Source: Alcanivoracaceae bacterium
GTDB lineage: Bacteria; Pseudomonadota; Gammaproteobacteria; Pseudomonadales; Alcanivoracaceae
Direction: 5' to 3'
NCBI GenBank assembly: GCA_002706085.1
Contig: PAJO01000035.1
Location: 86,348 to 132,134, forward strand
DNA length: 45,787 nucleotides
The translations under genes and the position numbers were made by a program. This document shows positions 8,025-16,310 of this stretch, one piece after another. Numbering within the stretch: the first letter of the stretch is position 1; each line of letters starts with the position of its first letter. The notes beneath the pieces were generated by a model, which saw only the letters and a program-made list of their open reading frames with translations, was not told where the DNA came from and did no database searches.

Positions 8025-9631
8025 TGGGCACCTCGGGGCTGGGTGTCTTGTGCGGGATGGCGCTGGAAGATCAGGGCATTGGGCTGCTCGTTAAGGGTGT
8101 CCAGCAGGGGCTCGGCTTCGTCCAGCAAACGGTTCAACTTTTCCAGTGTTCCCTGCAGTTTGTGGTAGCCGTCGCCACCACTCTGCCAGCTGCTGAGTGT
8201 GCCTTGCAGGCTCTCCATGTTGTCGGAAAGTTGCTGCGGAAGTTGATTGAGCGCCGGGTCGTTCAGCAAGTTTTCAACCCGTTGGGTAATCGTCGCCAGG
8301 TTGGCCAGGTTGCGGTTCATGTTGTTGGCCATGTCCTGCATGGGCAGCCCATTGAGGGTTTTGAGCAACTGATGGATCTGGTCCTCGATCTTGGCCAGGC
8401 TGCCAGCGCTGATAGAGGGGAAGACGGACACACCATGGTGGGTGGCGGTGAGCTCTGCTGTCGGGACGTCCTGATAAAACTCCAGGTCCACAAACAGGGA
8501 GCCGGTAATCAGGTTGCCGGATTTGAGACTGGCGCGCAGTCCGCCTTTGATCAGTTCGCCCAGTTCTTCTCTCCAGCGGGGTAAATCGATCAGCGCCTGA
8601 TGAGTGATGCGTTGTGGCTCCAGACGGATTAGCACAGGGATGGGCTGGCGGCCCAGGCCCTCGGTGCTGCGATAGCCGAAGGTCCAGGGTACCTGCTCCA
8701 CACTGCCGACCCGGATGCCGCGATATTCTACCGGGGCGCCGGACTGCAAGCCCCGTACACTGCGCTCAATAAGCAGGACATAGTCCAGCGTCTGGGTGTA
8801 AAGCGCGCGCCGGGCGGCCTCTTCGTCGTCGTGGAGGATGAACTGATAGTCATCGTTCACGGCGCCACCGGTGCGCATGTTGGGGTCGGGTACGGCAAAG
8901 GAGATGCCGCCTCCGAGCAAGGCTTCCAGAGAATTCAGCTGGGCCTGAAAGCCACCAGCATCCAGCTGAAAACCAATGCCGGAGACTTTCCAGAAACGGG
9001 AGCTTTCAGACACCAGAACATCGTAAGGCTTTTCGATAAAGATTCGGTGGCGAAAGATTTTCGCGTTGGCATCGAATTCGGTTTCGACCACCCGGCCCAC
9101 TTTCAGATTGCGGAAGCTGACCGGGTCGCCATTGGAGATATTGCTACCGGGTTTGCTGACCAGTCTCAGGAAAAGGCCGTTACCGGTTTTCTCGGTGGGC
9201 GGTGATTCCAGCACCGCAAAGGTTTTGGCTTTCTTGCCATTCTTGCCGGGCAGCAGCTCGATATAGGCCCCTGACAGTACTGTGCTCAGGCCGCTAATGC
9301 CTTCGCGTCCGACCCGGGGTTTGACCACCCAGAAGCGGGTTTCTTCGTTGAGCATGCGTTCCGTTTCGGCCTGCATCTGTACGGTCAGCAGGGTATGACT
9401 CAAGTCATCGGACAGGGTGACATTCTCGACAACCCCCACCTGCACATTGCGGGTTTTGACCGCTGTTTTGCCGGCGGTGATGCCTTCCGCATCGGCCAGT
9501 TTCAGGGTGATCACCGGCCCCTGGGAAGACAGATAACTGAACACCAGCCACAGACCGATCAGCACGGCGATCAGGGGAATCAGCCATACCGCGGAGATCC
9601 TGCGTGTCCGGGGGTTATCGTTCGGGTTCAA
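8021..9631 (-). CDS. pqiB: PqiB, MCE-domain periplasm-spanning protein
   Basis: A 536-residue protein, close to E. coli PqiB in length. One N-terminal membrane helix (about 14-33) is followed by tandem MCE/MlaD domains; the first starts at GPVITLKLADAEGI, and a further one carries YVLLIERSVRGLQSGAPVEY followed by RGIRVGSVEQV. A helical C-terminal region (about 430-520) should form the needle. In E. coli, PqiB hexamers form a lipid channel from the inner to the outer membrane. It overlaps pqiA by 17 bp and pqiC by 4 bp, so it is one operon. Confidence 0.92.
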   Translation of the reverse strand: MNPNDNPRTRRISAVWLIPLIAVLIGLWLVFSYLSSQGPVITLKLADAEGITAGKTAVKTRNVQVGVVENVTLSDDLSHTLLTVQMQAETERMLNEETRFWVVKPRVGREGISGLSTVLSGAYIELLPGKNGKKAKTFAVLESPPTEKTGNGLFLRLVSKPGSNISNGDPVSFRNLKVGRVVETEFDANAKIFRHRIFIEKPYDVLVSESSRFWKVSGIGFQLDAGGFQAQLNSLEALLGGGISFAVPDPNMRTGGAVNDDYQFILHDDEEAARRALYTQTLDYVLLIERSVRGLQSGAPVEYRGIRVGSVEQVPWTFGYRSTEGLGRQPIPVLIRLEPQRITHQALIDLPRWREELGELIKGGLRASLKSGNLITGSLFVDLEFYQDVPTAELTATHHGVSVFPSISAGSLAKIEDQIHQLLKTLNGLPMQDMANNMNRNLANLATITQRVENLLNDPALNQLPQQLSDNMESLQGTLSSWQSGGDGYHKLQGTLEKLNRLLDEAEPLLDTLNEQPNALIFQRHPAQDTQPRGAQ

Positions 9632-10910
9632 GGGTTGGCTCCGTTGGTGGTATCAGCTGGCGTTGACGGTCCCAGATCAGGCGTGGGTCGAATTGATGGG
9701 CGGCCAGCATGGTGAAGATGACCACCCCGCAAAACGCCAGCCCACCCACGCCGGGTGTCACGGTAAGAATACTGCCCATCTGGAACAGGGCAACAATGAT
9801 GGCGACCACAAAGACATCGATCATGGACCAGCGACCGATCCATTCGGTAATGCGGTAGAGCTGCATCTGGCTGTTCATGTCCAATGGGGTGTGCCGGCGG
9901 GAGGCGATGCACAGCCAGCCGAGGGCGAGAATCTTGCCAAACGGGACCAGTACACTGGCGGTGAAGATGATCAGGGCGATGGGCCAGTCGCCGTGACGGA
10001 TAAACAACAGCACCCCGGCGATAATGGTGGAGGGCTCGGTTTTGCCCAGACTGGTTGTCACCATGATGGGAAACAGGTGGGCTGGTACGCTGCACAGGAT
10101 GGCGGTGACCAGCAGCGCCCACACGCGCTGCAGGCCAAGAGGATGACGATCGTGAAGCACCCCATGGCAACGCTGGCAGCGGTGCCTGCCAATCGCTTGT
10201 AGCTGGCCGCACCACTGGCAGCCCATCAGGTCTTGTTCCCTTGCGGTCAGGTTGGCCCGGGCCTGGGCGGGTTGTTCAAGATGGCCCAGCAGTTGGCTCC
10301 ACAGGCTTACTGTGTTCATTCGGGTCACAGTAATCAGCAGCAGCAGGGCATAGCCGGAAAACGTCCAGAACGCCGACATCAGATGGATATGCGCCATGGC
10401 CACGATCTTGATCAGGCTTACCAGCGCCGCGATGGCGAAGACGTCGGCCATCATCCAGGGCTGGATGCGCGGTAATACGCGGGCCAGCAGTAGCCGGCCC
10501 GGGAGCGGCTTGGCGCTGGCCAGGCTTAAGTGGATCCAGCACACCGAGATCAGATAGGCCGCCGGAATCACAATGATGGTGGCGATGACGACCACGGCCA
10601 TCAGCGGGTGGTGATACACCGCCAGTTCCATGGCGGCGTCACTGATCGTCATGGCTCGCTCAATGCCGTTCTTTTCGAAACCGATGTAGGGAAACAACAA
10701 GGACAGCGCCAGCAATACCAGTGCAGTGAAGGCCAGTGCGGGAGTGAGTTGATCGTTGCGGGCCGGTCGCATCAGCGGATGCTGACAACGAGGGCAGAGC
10801 AGCCACAGGCCATCCTTTCCGGGGCTGACGGCCGACACCAGATCACATTCGTGACAGGGTAGTAAAAACGTCTGGCTCGTGTTGTTCGCGTCCTGCGCCA
10901 TGGCAGCCAT
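9615..10910 (-). CDS. pqiA: PqiA, multi-pass inner-membrane protein
   Basis: The 431-residue inner-membrane partner of PqiB. Two zinc-ribbon-like cysteine clusters are visible: CHECD...CPRC near residues 19-43 and CQWC...CQRC near the middle. Each is followed by four predicted membrane helices, the classic duplicated PqiA architecture. Starts at residue 1 or residue 4 are both possible. First gene of pqiABC. In enterobacteria the operon responds to redox and envelope stress (SoxRS, RpoS); no SoxS site is claimed here. Confidence 0.92.
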   Translation of the reverse strand: MAAMAQDANNTSQTFLLPCHECDLVSAVSPGKDGLWLLCPRCQHPLMRPARNDQLTPALAFTALVLLALSLLFPYIGFEKNGIERAMTISDAAMELAVYHHPLMAVVVIATIIVIPAAYLISVCWIHLSLASAKPLPGRLLLARVLPRIQPWMMADVFAIAALVSLIKIVAMAHIHLMSAFWTFSGYALLLLITVTRMNTVSLWSQLLGHLEQPAQARANLTAREQDLMGCQWCGQLQAIGRHRCQRCHGVLHDRHPLGLQRVWALLVTAILCSVPAHLFPIMVTTSLGKTEPSTIIAGVLLFIRHGDWPIALIIFTASVLVPFGKILALGWLCIASRRHTPLDMNSQMQLYRITEWIGRWSMIDVFVVAIIVALFQMGSILTVTPGVGGLAFCGVVIFTMLAAHQFDPRLIWDRQRQLIPPTEPTLEPER

Positions 10911-10985
10911 TCCGATCCGTGATGGCCCATTAGAGCAGTTGCAAGGGCGGTGTCACAAGCTCCGACAGCAACGGCAGAAATCCAA

Positions 10986-11087
10986 TGTTGGAGCGTGCCA
11001 GCAAGCTCTAACAGGGGAGGGAGTTACTGGGGGGCGGTGGCTCCACCGTGAATAAAACAGCAATAGTGGTCGAACGACCGCTCCCAC
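10986..11087. repeat. Two REP-like hairpins between pqiA and the flavoprotein gene
   Basis: The first is TGTTGGAGC (10986-10994) with GCTCTAACA (11005-11013). The second starts near 11030 with a diverged copy of the 7435 element's left half (GGCGGTGGCTCCACCGTGAA) and ends with its exact right half GAACGACCGCTCCCAC at 11072-11087. About 18 extra bases separate the halves, so this copy looks broken. It lies just past the stop of the minus-strand flavoprotein gene and could act in termination. Confidence 0.55.
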
Positions 11088-11094
11088 ACGGTTT

Positions 11095-12090
11095 TCAGTC
11101 CCGTGGGGCGTAATCGAAGACGTCGCAGTGAATGTTCTGTGCGGGGACCCCTTCGGCCACCAGTGCATCGAATACCGCCCAGGCCATGGGCGGGGAACCG
11201 CCAAGAAAAAACAGCGGCAGGGTTGGCTCGCTGAGGGCGGCGAGGGCGGCTTCGTGTACCAGCCCTTGCGCATGGTCGGGGTGGCGAATGTCAGAGAGTG
11301 ATGTGGTGGCTTCGAAGTCCTTCAGGACGCCGGTCCATTGTATAGGCAGGTTGGGCAGATAAAGATCTTCCGGGGTGCGTGCGCCCCAGAACAAACGCAC
11401 GGGGTGTGCGAAGTCCACGGCGATAAGACGCTCGACCATGGCCTTGACGGGTGCAAAACCGGTGGATCCACAGATAAACCACACGGGCCGTTCCGGTGCG
11501 GTATCGATATAGCGAACGCCAGCAGGCAGCGTCACGCTGACGGTGCTGTCGGCCTTGAGGCTGGCCATGATGTTCTGGGCTGCGCTGTTGTCGTCGCCAT
11601 GGCGAATGTGCAGTTCCAGCTTGCGGCCATCGCAGTGGTTGGCGATGGAGAAGGGGTAGCATTCACCGTGCAGATTGAGCATCAGATACTGGCCAGCGTG
11701 CCACTGGATGCGTTTGCCGGCAGGCAGTTGCAGCCAGGCGCGACTCACATCGTGGTTGAGCGCCTTGATCTCCAGGATCTGGCAATTCACGTTGTGGACC
11801 GGCAGTTCGCCGGGGGCAGTCACCTCGGGCACAGTAATCTCGCAATCGCTGAGTGGCAGGGCGACGCAGTATAGCACCTCTGTGCCTTCGGTATCGCCCG
11901 CGTGCAACGTGTGGTTTCGTTGCTGAACGTGTCCGTAGGTCAGTGTGCCGGCGCAGCGTTCGCAGACGCCATTGCGGCAAGCGACGGGAAAGCCGAAGCC
12001 GGCCTGGTGGCCGGCGTCGACAATGGTTTGATCCGCCCGGCAGGGGAAGCGACCCTTGCCATTGACGGATATGGTGTAGATCCGGGGCAC
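11095..12090 (-). CDS. 2Fe-2S ferredoxin / FAD-NAD(P)H reductase fusion
   Basis: A 331-residue electron-transfer flavoprotein. The N-terminal plant-type ferredoxin domain has Cys38, Cys43, Cys46 and Cys75. It is followed by an FAD-binding barrel (YPFSIAN around residue 140) and an NAD-binding fold (ICGSTGFAPVKAMVE). This is the architecture of CDP-6-deoxyglucoseen reductase-like and aromatic-oxygenase reductase proteins; the redox partner is unknown. It starts with GTG (12088-12090) and a poor ribosome-binding site. The left arm of heptamer element B begins only 10 bp upstream. Confidence 0.85.
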   Translation of the reverse strand: MPRIYTISVNGKGRFPCRADQTIVDAGHQAGFGFPVACRNGVCERCAGTLTYGHVQQRNHTLHAGDTEGTEVLYCVALPLSDCEITVPEVTAPGELPVHNVNCQILEIKALNHDVSRAWLQLPAGKRIQWHAGQYLMLNLHGECYPFSIANHCDGRKLELHIRHGDDNSAAQNIMASLKADSTVSVTLPAGVRYIDTAPERPVWFICGSTGFAPVKAMVERLIAVDFAHPVRLFWGARTPEDLYLPNLPIQWTGVLKDFEATTSLSDIRHPDHAQGLVHEAALAALSEPTLPLFFLGGSPPMAWAVFDALVAEGVPAQNIHCDVFDYAPRD

Positions 12091-12100
12091 GGTTGGATGA

Positions 12101-12207
12101 ATTGATAATGGAAAATTGAGAATTGATAACGAAAGCCACTTCCCGTTGGCACTGCAGGTGGCTCCATAGGGTTTTCAGTTATCAACTATCCATTCTCAAT
12201 TATCAAT
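12101..12207. repeat. Heptamer-array inverted element B (ATTGATA type)
   Basis: The left arm (12101-12128) reads ATTGATA, ATGGAAA, ATTGAGA, ATTGATA. The right arm on the other strand (12180-12207) reads ATTGATA, ATTGAGA, ATGGATA, GTTGATA. Both are perfect period-7 arrays of four units, about 50 bp apart, facing each other. Inside, AGCCAC and GTGGCT could form a loose hairpin. It fills the gap between the MAPEG gene and the flavoprotein gene and forms the latter's 5' leader. Confidence 0.75.
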
Positions 12208-12217
12208 TGCCTGCTCT

Positions 12218-12604
12218 TTAGCCGCCAACGCCGACAAACAAGGCAACAATACAGCCCATGCCAAAGGCCCAGACCAGGGTGCGGGCGCTGGCCCAGTCCG
12301 CGATATAGCAGACGGTAAACATGACACGGCTGAGAACAAACGCCAGGGCGATGCCGTCGATGGTGCCTTGCGGTGCGGTGGCGGCCAGGTGGGCGATGAT
12401 AACCGCGGCAGCGAACGCCGGCGTCACTTCAAAACCGTTCTGCTGCGCCCAGTGGGCCCGCTTGCGGCCGCCTTCCAGGGTTTCCAGGAATTCGCGCGGG
12501 TTGTGGTTCTGTTTGGGGCCGAAGCCGCCCTGGAATTTGGCCAGAGAGGTGGCAAGGTAAGGCAGGAAGATGGCGGCAAGCACGCACCAGTAAGCAATGG
12601 TCAT
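12218..12604 (-). CDS. MAPEG family membrane protein
   Basis: A 128-residue integral membrane protein with about four hydrophobic segments and the MAPEG pattern: the N-terminal AAIFLPYLATSLAKF, then FLETLEGGRKRAHWAQQNGFE, FAAAVIIAHLA, and RVMFTVCYIADWASARTLVW in the third and fourth helices. The eukaryotic family contains glutathione-dependent enzymes; bacterial members are mostly uncharacterised. I place the start at 12602-12604 because AAGGAG lies 6 nt upstream; a longer reading from 12682 adds a non-membrane leader with no support. Confidence 0.82.
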   Translation of the reverse strand: MTIAYWCVLAAIFLPYLATSLAKFQGGFGPKQNHNPREFLETLEGGRKRAHWAQQNGFEVTPAFAAAVIIAHLAATAPQGTIDGIALAFVLSRVMFTVCYIADWASARTLVWAFGMGCIVALFVGVGG

Positions 12605-12712
12605 CAAGTTCTCCTTGGTCTGTTCAAAACTGCAGGAGCCAGGCGGCAGGGTGATGCCGTCCTTGCGACAATCGCCATGCAAGCATGGCTTCTGCAGGGT
12701 AAGGGTTCCGCC

Positions 12713-14035
12713 TCAGGGGTTGGTTTTGTGTCGTGATGTCGAGGCTAGCAGGCTGCGCTCGATTATCGCAAAACGGTCCTGCCCCCATACCATGTCATCT
12801 TGAGTCATAAAGCTGGGCACGCCCCAGCTGCCCGCGGCCATCATGGCGTTGCGATTGTCTTCGGCGCGGTCACGCCAGCTGTCGTCATCCAGCCAGCGGC
12901 GAGCGCGTTTCCAGTCCAGGCCGGCGTTTTCGACCAGGAACTTCAAGCCATTGTCGCTGGCGGCATTGATGCCCTGGCTCCAGATGCCGGTCGCTGCGGC
13001 ACGCAACCATTCCCGCAGGCGGCCCTCTTTTTCTGCAAAGGGCCAGATGGCCATGCAGCGTTCTACCCCCGCGCCTACTGGGTCGCACACCTTGCCGAAG
13101 GGCACTTGATGAAGTCGGGCTTCGCGGGCGGCATCCTTGAGAATATAAAAGCGTTTGGCGCGGGGGACACTCAAGCCGCGCATGACCATGGGTAACACCG
13201 GGCGAATCTTCAGTGTGAGGCCATAGTGGTCTGCCAGGGCATAGGTGCGAGACAGCGCCACATAGGAGTAGGGGCTGCGAAAGGAAAAATACAGCACCAA
13301 GGGTGAATCCTTGAGGGCAGGAATGGCGTCCTTCAGGCGGGCCCGCTTGGCTCGACCGTAGGGCAGGGGCCAGTCCTGGGTACCCAGTCCCAGGTCATTC
13401 AGGCGGTGGGCCAGGTGGTCAAGCCGTTCCACGCTCCAGTACCACTCTCCTTGATAGTGCAGCGTGCCGGTAAGGTAATGGCCATCGGCAAGAAACTGGT
13501 CGCGGCGGGCCTCCAGTGCCAGTTGGGCGCGGTCGGCGGCCATTTGGCCATGTTCGCAGAGCAGGGCCTCAAGCTTGTCGTGATCGTGGCGCCACAGCGC
13601 ATCCGCCAGCGCGGCAGCCAGGCTCCAGAAGCGCTCGTCGCCTTCGTGTTTGAGCAGGCAGCGGGTCGCGGCGAGGCTGACCTCGCGAGGGGGCAGTTGC
13701 CAGTCCTTGGGGAAGGTCAGTTCATGCAGTTCGGCCAGCTGCAGGGCATCGCGGGGAGCCAGCTCCTCAAGCATGTCGGCAGCCGGATACATCTGCTGAT
13801 CCAGGTAAAGCATGACCCGAGGTGTGATGGTAATGCCGAAGTGCCGGGCAAAACGGGGCAGCACCTGTGCCATCAGCACGGAATAAGGGTCATCGATGCG
13901 GAAGTAGAAGGTGGCCTGATGAGGCTGGCGCCGAAGGACCCGTCGCCATTCCCGCAAACGGCGGCGCAGCTGCTGCAGGCTTTCACTGGTAATCAGGCGC
14001 GCCACGTAGGGCATCAGTTTGTGTTTAAGGCTCAT
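12713..14035 (-). CDS. Tandem DsbA/2-hydroxychromene-2-carboxylate isomerase-like protein
   Basis: A 440-residue protein made of two thioredoxin-fold DSBA-type domains. Repeat one starts at ATFYFRIDDPYSVLMAQ (about residue 41), repeat two at LVLYFSFRSPYSYVALS (about 247). Both share the F-x-F-R-x-PYS pattern of the HCCA isomerase/kappa GST group. The second half keeps the C-terminal GSWGVPSFM with a cis-Pro motif and W-x-Q-DR. The first domain lacks a recognisable GVP loop and may be structural. No CxxC is seen, so it is not a disulfide oxidase. Substrate unknown. AAAGGAG lies about 10 nt before the ATG. Confidence 0.78.
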   Translation of the reverse strand: MSLKHKLMPYVARLITSESLQQLRRRLREWRRVLRRQPHQATFYFRIDDPYSVLMAQVLPRFARHFGITITPRVMLYLDQQMYPAADMLEELAPRDALQLAELHELTFPKDWQLPPREVSLAATRCLLKHEGDERFWSLAAALADALWRHDHDKLEALLCEHGQMAADRAQLALEARRDQFLADGHYLTGTLHYQGEWYWSVERLDHLAHRLNDLGLGTQDWPLPYGRAKRARLKDAIPALKDSPLVLYFSFRSPYSYVALSRTYALADHYGLTLKIRPVLPMVMRGLSVPRAKRFYILKDAAREARLHQVPFGKVCDPVGAGVERCMAIWPFAEKEGRLREWLRAAATGIWSQGINAASDNGLKFLVENAGLDWKRARRWLDDDSWRDRAEDNRNAMMAAGSWGVPSFMTQDDMVWGQDRFAIIERSLLASTSRHKTNP

Positions 14036-14235
14036 GCGCTGGGGGACTCCTTTGAGGCGCGTTAAAGGCCAGGCTGGTCACTATAGCCTACGCCATCCCT
14101 GTCTTTGGGTGAAAAGGGGTAAAACGAAGGGGGCCTTGCGTAACGACAATGGCGTAGGCGTGTCGGTTATTCGCTACGCTCACCCTGCGGGCGTTCCTTC
14201 GCTGCGTTCGGTGGCGGCGCGATCTCCGTTGTTCG

Positions 14236-14263
14236 AGTTGCGAGACGCGAGTTTTGAGTCATC
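14236..14263. repeat. Degenerate heptamer array (AGxxxxG type)
   Basis: Four consecutive units AGTTGCG, AGACGCG, AGTTTTG, AGTCATC keep a 7-bp period with AG at positions 1-2 and mostly G at position 7. AGACGCG also occurs in element C (21820-21826). No clear inverted partner arm was found, so this may be a decayed copy. Confidence 0.45.
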
Positions 14264-14288
14264 GGGCTGCGATTGCGAGGCACAAAAA

Positions 14289-14316
14289 AGGCGGCGCCAT
14301 TTGCATGGGGCCGCCT
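14289..14316 (-). terminator. Rho-independent terminator of ilvD
   Basis: Read on the minus strand, AAGGCGGC pairs with GCCGCCTT and is followed by a run of T (plus-strand AAAAAA at 14284-14289). It starts about 16 bp past the ilvD stop codon. Confidence 0.75.
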
Positions 14317-14332
14317 TTCCTGGGGCTGCGGG

Positions 14333-16180
14333 TTAGTCGCCGATCTGGCTCAGATCACGAATCGCCCCACGGTCAGCACTGGTGGTAAGTGCGGCATAGG
14401 CTTTGAGGGCCGTGGAGACCCGGCGCTGCCGGATTTCCTTGGGCTTGTAAGCCAGCTTGCCGCGCTCTTCCATCTTGATGCGGCGATGAGCCAGTTCCTC
14501 ATCGCTGACCTCCAGGCGGATGGTGCGGTTGGGGATATCGATGGCAATGGTGTCGCCTTCCTGCACCAGCGCGATGGCGCCGCCTTCCGCCGCTTCCGGA
14601 GAGGCGTGACCGATAGACAGGCCAGAGGTGCCGCCAGAGAAACGGCCATCGGTGAGCAGGGCGCACTGCTTGCCCAGTCCCTTGGATTTCAGGTAGCTGG
14701 TGGGGTACAGCATTTCCTGCATGCCCGGGCCCCCTTTCGGGCCTTCGTAGCGAATGACGACCACATCGCCGGCGACAATTTGGTCGCCGAGGATGGCGCG
14801 AACAGCGGAATCCTGGGACTCAAAGACCCGGGCGCGGCCGGTGAAGGTGAGAATGGAATCGTCCACCCCGGCGGTCTTCACGATACAGCCCCGTTCGGCA
14901 ATGTTGCCGTACAGCACGGCCAGCCCGCCGTCCTTGCTGTAAGCGTGCTCGTAGTTACGGATGCAGCCGTTTTCGCGGTCGTCATCCAGCGACTCCCAAC
15001 GGGTTTCCTGGCTGAAGGCCGTCTGGGTGGGGATGCCCGCAGGGCCGGCGGTGAACATCTTTTTCACGCCTTCATCCTGGGTGCGGATGATGTCGTAGTG
15101 TTCCAGTGCTTCCGCCACGGACGCCGAATGCACCATGGGGATATCCCGGTGCAGCAGCCCGGCCCGGTCCAGCTCGCCGAGGATACCCATCACGCCGCCG
15201 GCGCGATGTACATCTTCCATGTGGTACTTCTGGGTGGCAGGGGCCACCTTGGACAGACACGGCACCTTGCGGCTCAGCCGGTCGATGTCTTCCATGGTGA
15301 AATCCACCTCGCCTTCCTGGGCCGCCGCCAGCAGGTGCAGCACAGTATTGGTGGAGCCGCCCATGGCGATATCCAGGCTCATGGCATTTTCGAATGCCTT
15401 GAAGTTGGCAATGTTGCGCGGCAGCACGGCTTCCACATCCTGCTCGTAGTACAGGCGGGCGATATCGACCACGCGACGGCCGGCTTCCAGGAACAGTTCG
15501 CGACGGTCGGCATGGGTCGCCAGCAGCGAACCATTGCCCGGCAACGACAGCCCCAGCGCCTCGGTCAGGCAGTTCATGGAGTTGGCCGTGAACATACCGG
15601 AGCAGGAGCCACAGGTGGGACAGGCAGAGCGCTCTACCTCGTTGACGGTCTCGTCGTCCACGCTGTCATCGGCGGCCATGACCATGGCGTCTACCAGATC
15701 CAGCTTGTGCTCGGACAGCTTGGTCTTGCCGGCCTCCATAGGGCCGCCAGACACGAATATCACCGGGATGTTCAGGCGCATGGAGGCCATCAGCATGCCG
15801 GGGGTGATCTTGTCGCAGTTGGAAATGCACACCAGCGCGTCCGCGCAGTGGGCGTTGACCATGTATTCCACGGAATCGGCAATGATGTCGCGGCTGGGCA
15901 GGGAGTAGAGCATCCCGTCGTGGCCCATGGCGATGCCGTCGTCCACCGCGATGGTGTTGAATTCCTTGGCGATACCGCCGGCTTTTTCGACCTCACCGGC
16001 CACCAGCTGGCCCATGTCCTTCAGGTGCACATGACCGGGCACGAACTGGGTAAAGGAGTTGGCGATGGCAATGATCGGCTTGCCGAAGTCGCCATCTTTC
16101 ATGCCCGTGGCGCGCCACAGGGCACGAGCGCCGGCCATATTACGGCCGTGGGTGGATGTGCGAGAGCGATACTGCGGCAT
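14333..16180 (-). CDS. ilvD: Dihydroxy-acid dehydratase
   Basis: Dehydrates 2,3-dihydroxy-isovalerate or -methylvalerate to the 2-keto acids of valine and isoleucine synthesis; an iron-sulfur enzyme of the cytosol. The 615 residues are standard length. Signatures: [30 protein letters not shown], and [17 protein letters not shown] near the C-terminus; the expected cluster cysteines are present. ilvE, the next transaminase step, lies at 24.9 kb. Own terminator; no leader peptide or attenuator seen upstream. Confidence 0.97.
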   Translation of the reverse strand: MPQYRSRTSTHGRNMAGARALWRATGMKDGDFGKPIIAIANSFTQFVPGHVHLKDMGQLVAGEVEKAGGIAKEFNTIAVDDGIAMGHDGMLYSLPSRDIIADSVEYMVNAHCADALVCISNCDKITPGMLMASMRLNIPVIFVSGGPMEAGKTKLSEHKLDLVDAMVMAADDSVDDETVNEVERSACPTCGSCSGMFTANSMNCLTEALGLSLPGNGSLLATHADRRELFLEAGRRVVDIARLYYEQDVEAVLPRNIANFKAFENAMSLDIAMGGSTNTVLHLLAAAQEGEVDFTMEDIDRLSRKVPCLSKVAPATQKYHMEDVHRAGGVMGILGELDRAGLLHRDIPMVHSASVAEALEHYDIIRTQDEGVKKMFTAGPAGIPTQTAFSQETRWESLDDDRENGCIRNYEHAYSKDGGLAVLYGNIAERGCIVKTAGVDDSILTFTGRARVFESQDSAVRAILGDQIVAGDVVVIRYEGPKGGPGMQEMLYPTSYLKSKGLGKQCALLTDGRFSGGTSGLSIGHASPEAAEGGAIALVQEGDTIAIDIPNRTIRLEVSDEELAHRRIKMEERGKLAYKPKEIRQRRVSTALKAYAALTTSADRGAIRDLSQIGD

Positions 16181-16310
16181 GAGAACCTCGTTATGGTCGA
16201 TAACTGTGCATAAGGGGAGTCATTGTAACCCACAGAGGGGGCAGTCTTGTAGGCGCTATGCGCCGCTGCATGTTGGGGGCGTCATGGCAACAGAGGGTAT
16301 CGCTCTGCGC

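Larger units (their letters stand above)
14036..14332. other. Long intergenic gap with inverted repeat and degenerate heptamers
   Basis: A 297-bp non-coding gap between ilvD and the double DsbA-like gene, both on the minus strand. It holds an exact 11-bp inverted repeat, GCCTACGCCAT (14086-14096) and ATGGCGTAGGC (14149-14159); a degenerate period-7 array (14236-14263); and the ilvD terminator. The weak ORFs crossing it have no family resemblance. The promoter of the downstream DsbA-like gene must lie here, but I cannot point to one. Confidence 0.6.

Noticed and set aside
12605..12682. Extended N-terminus of the MAPEG protein
   Set aside because: The extension is polar and Cys-containing, unlike the family; AAGGAG immediately before the ATG at 12604 marks the start.
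14273..16213. 646-codon open frame on the plus strand opposite ilvD
   Set aside because: It is the antisense shadow of a well-supported ilvD in GC-rich DNA; its composition is Gly, His and Ala-rich with no family motif.
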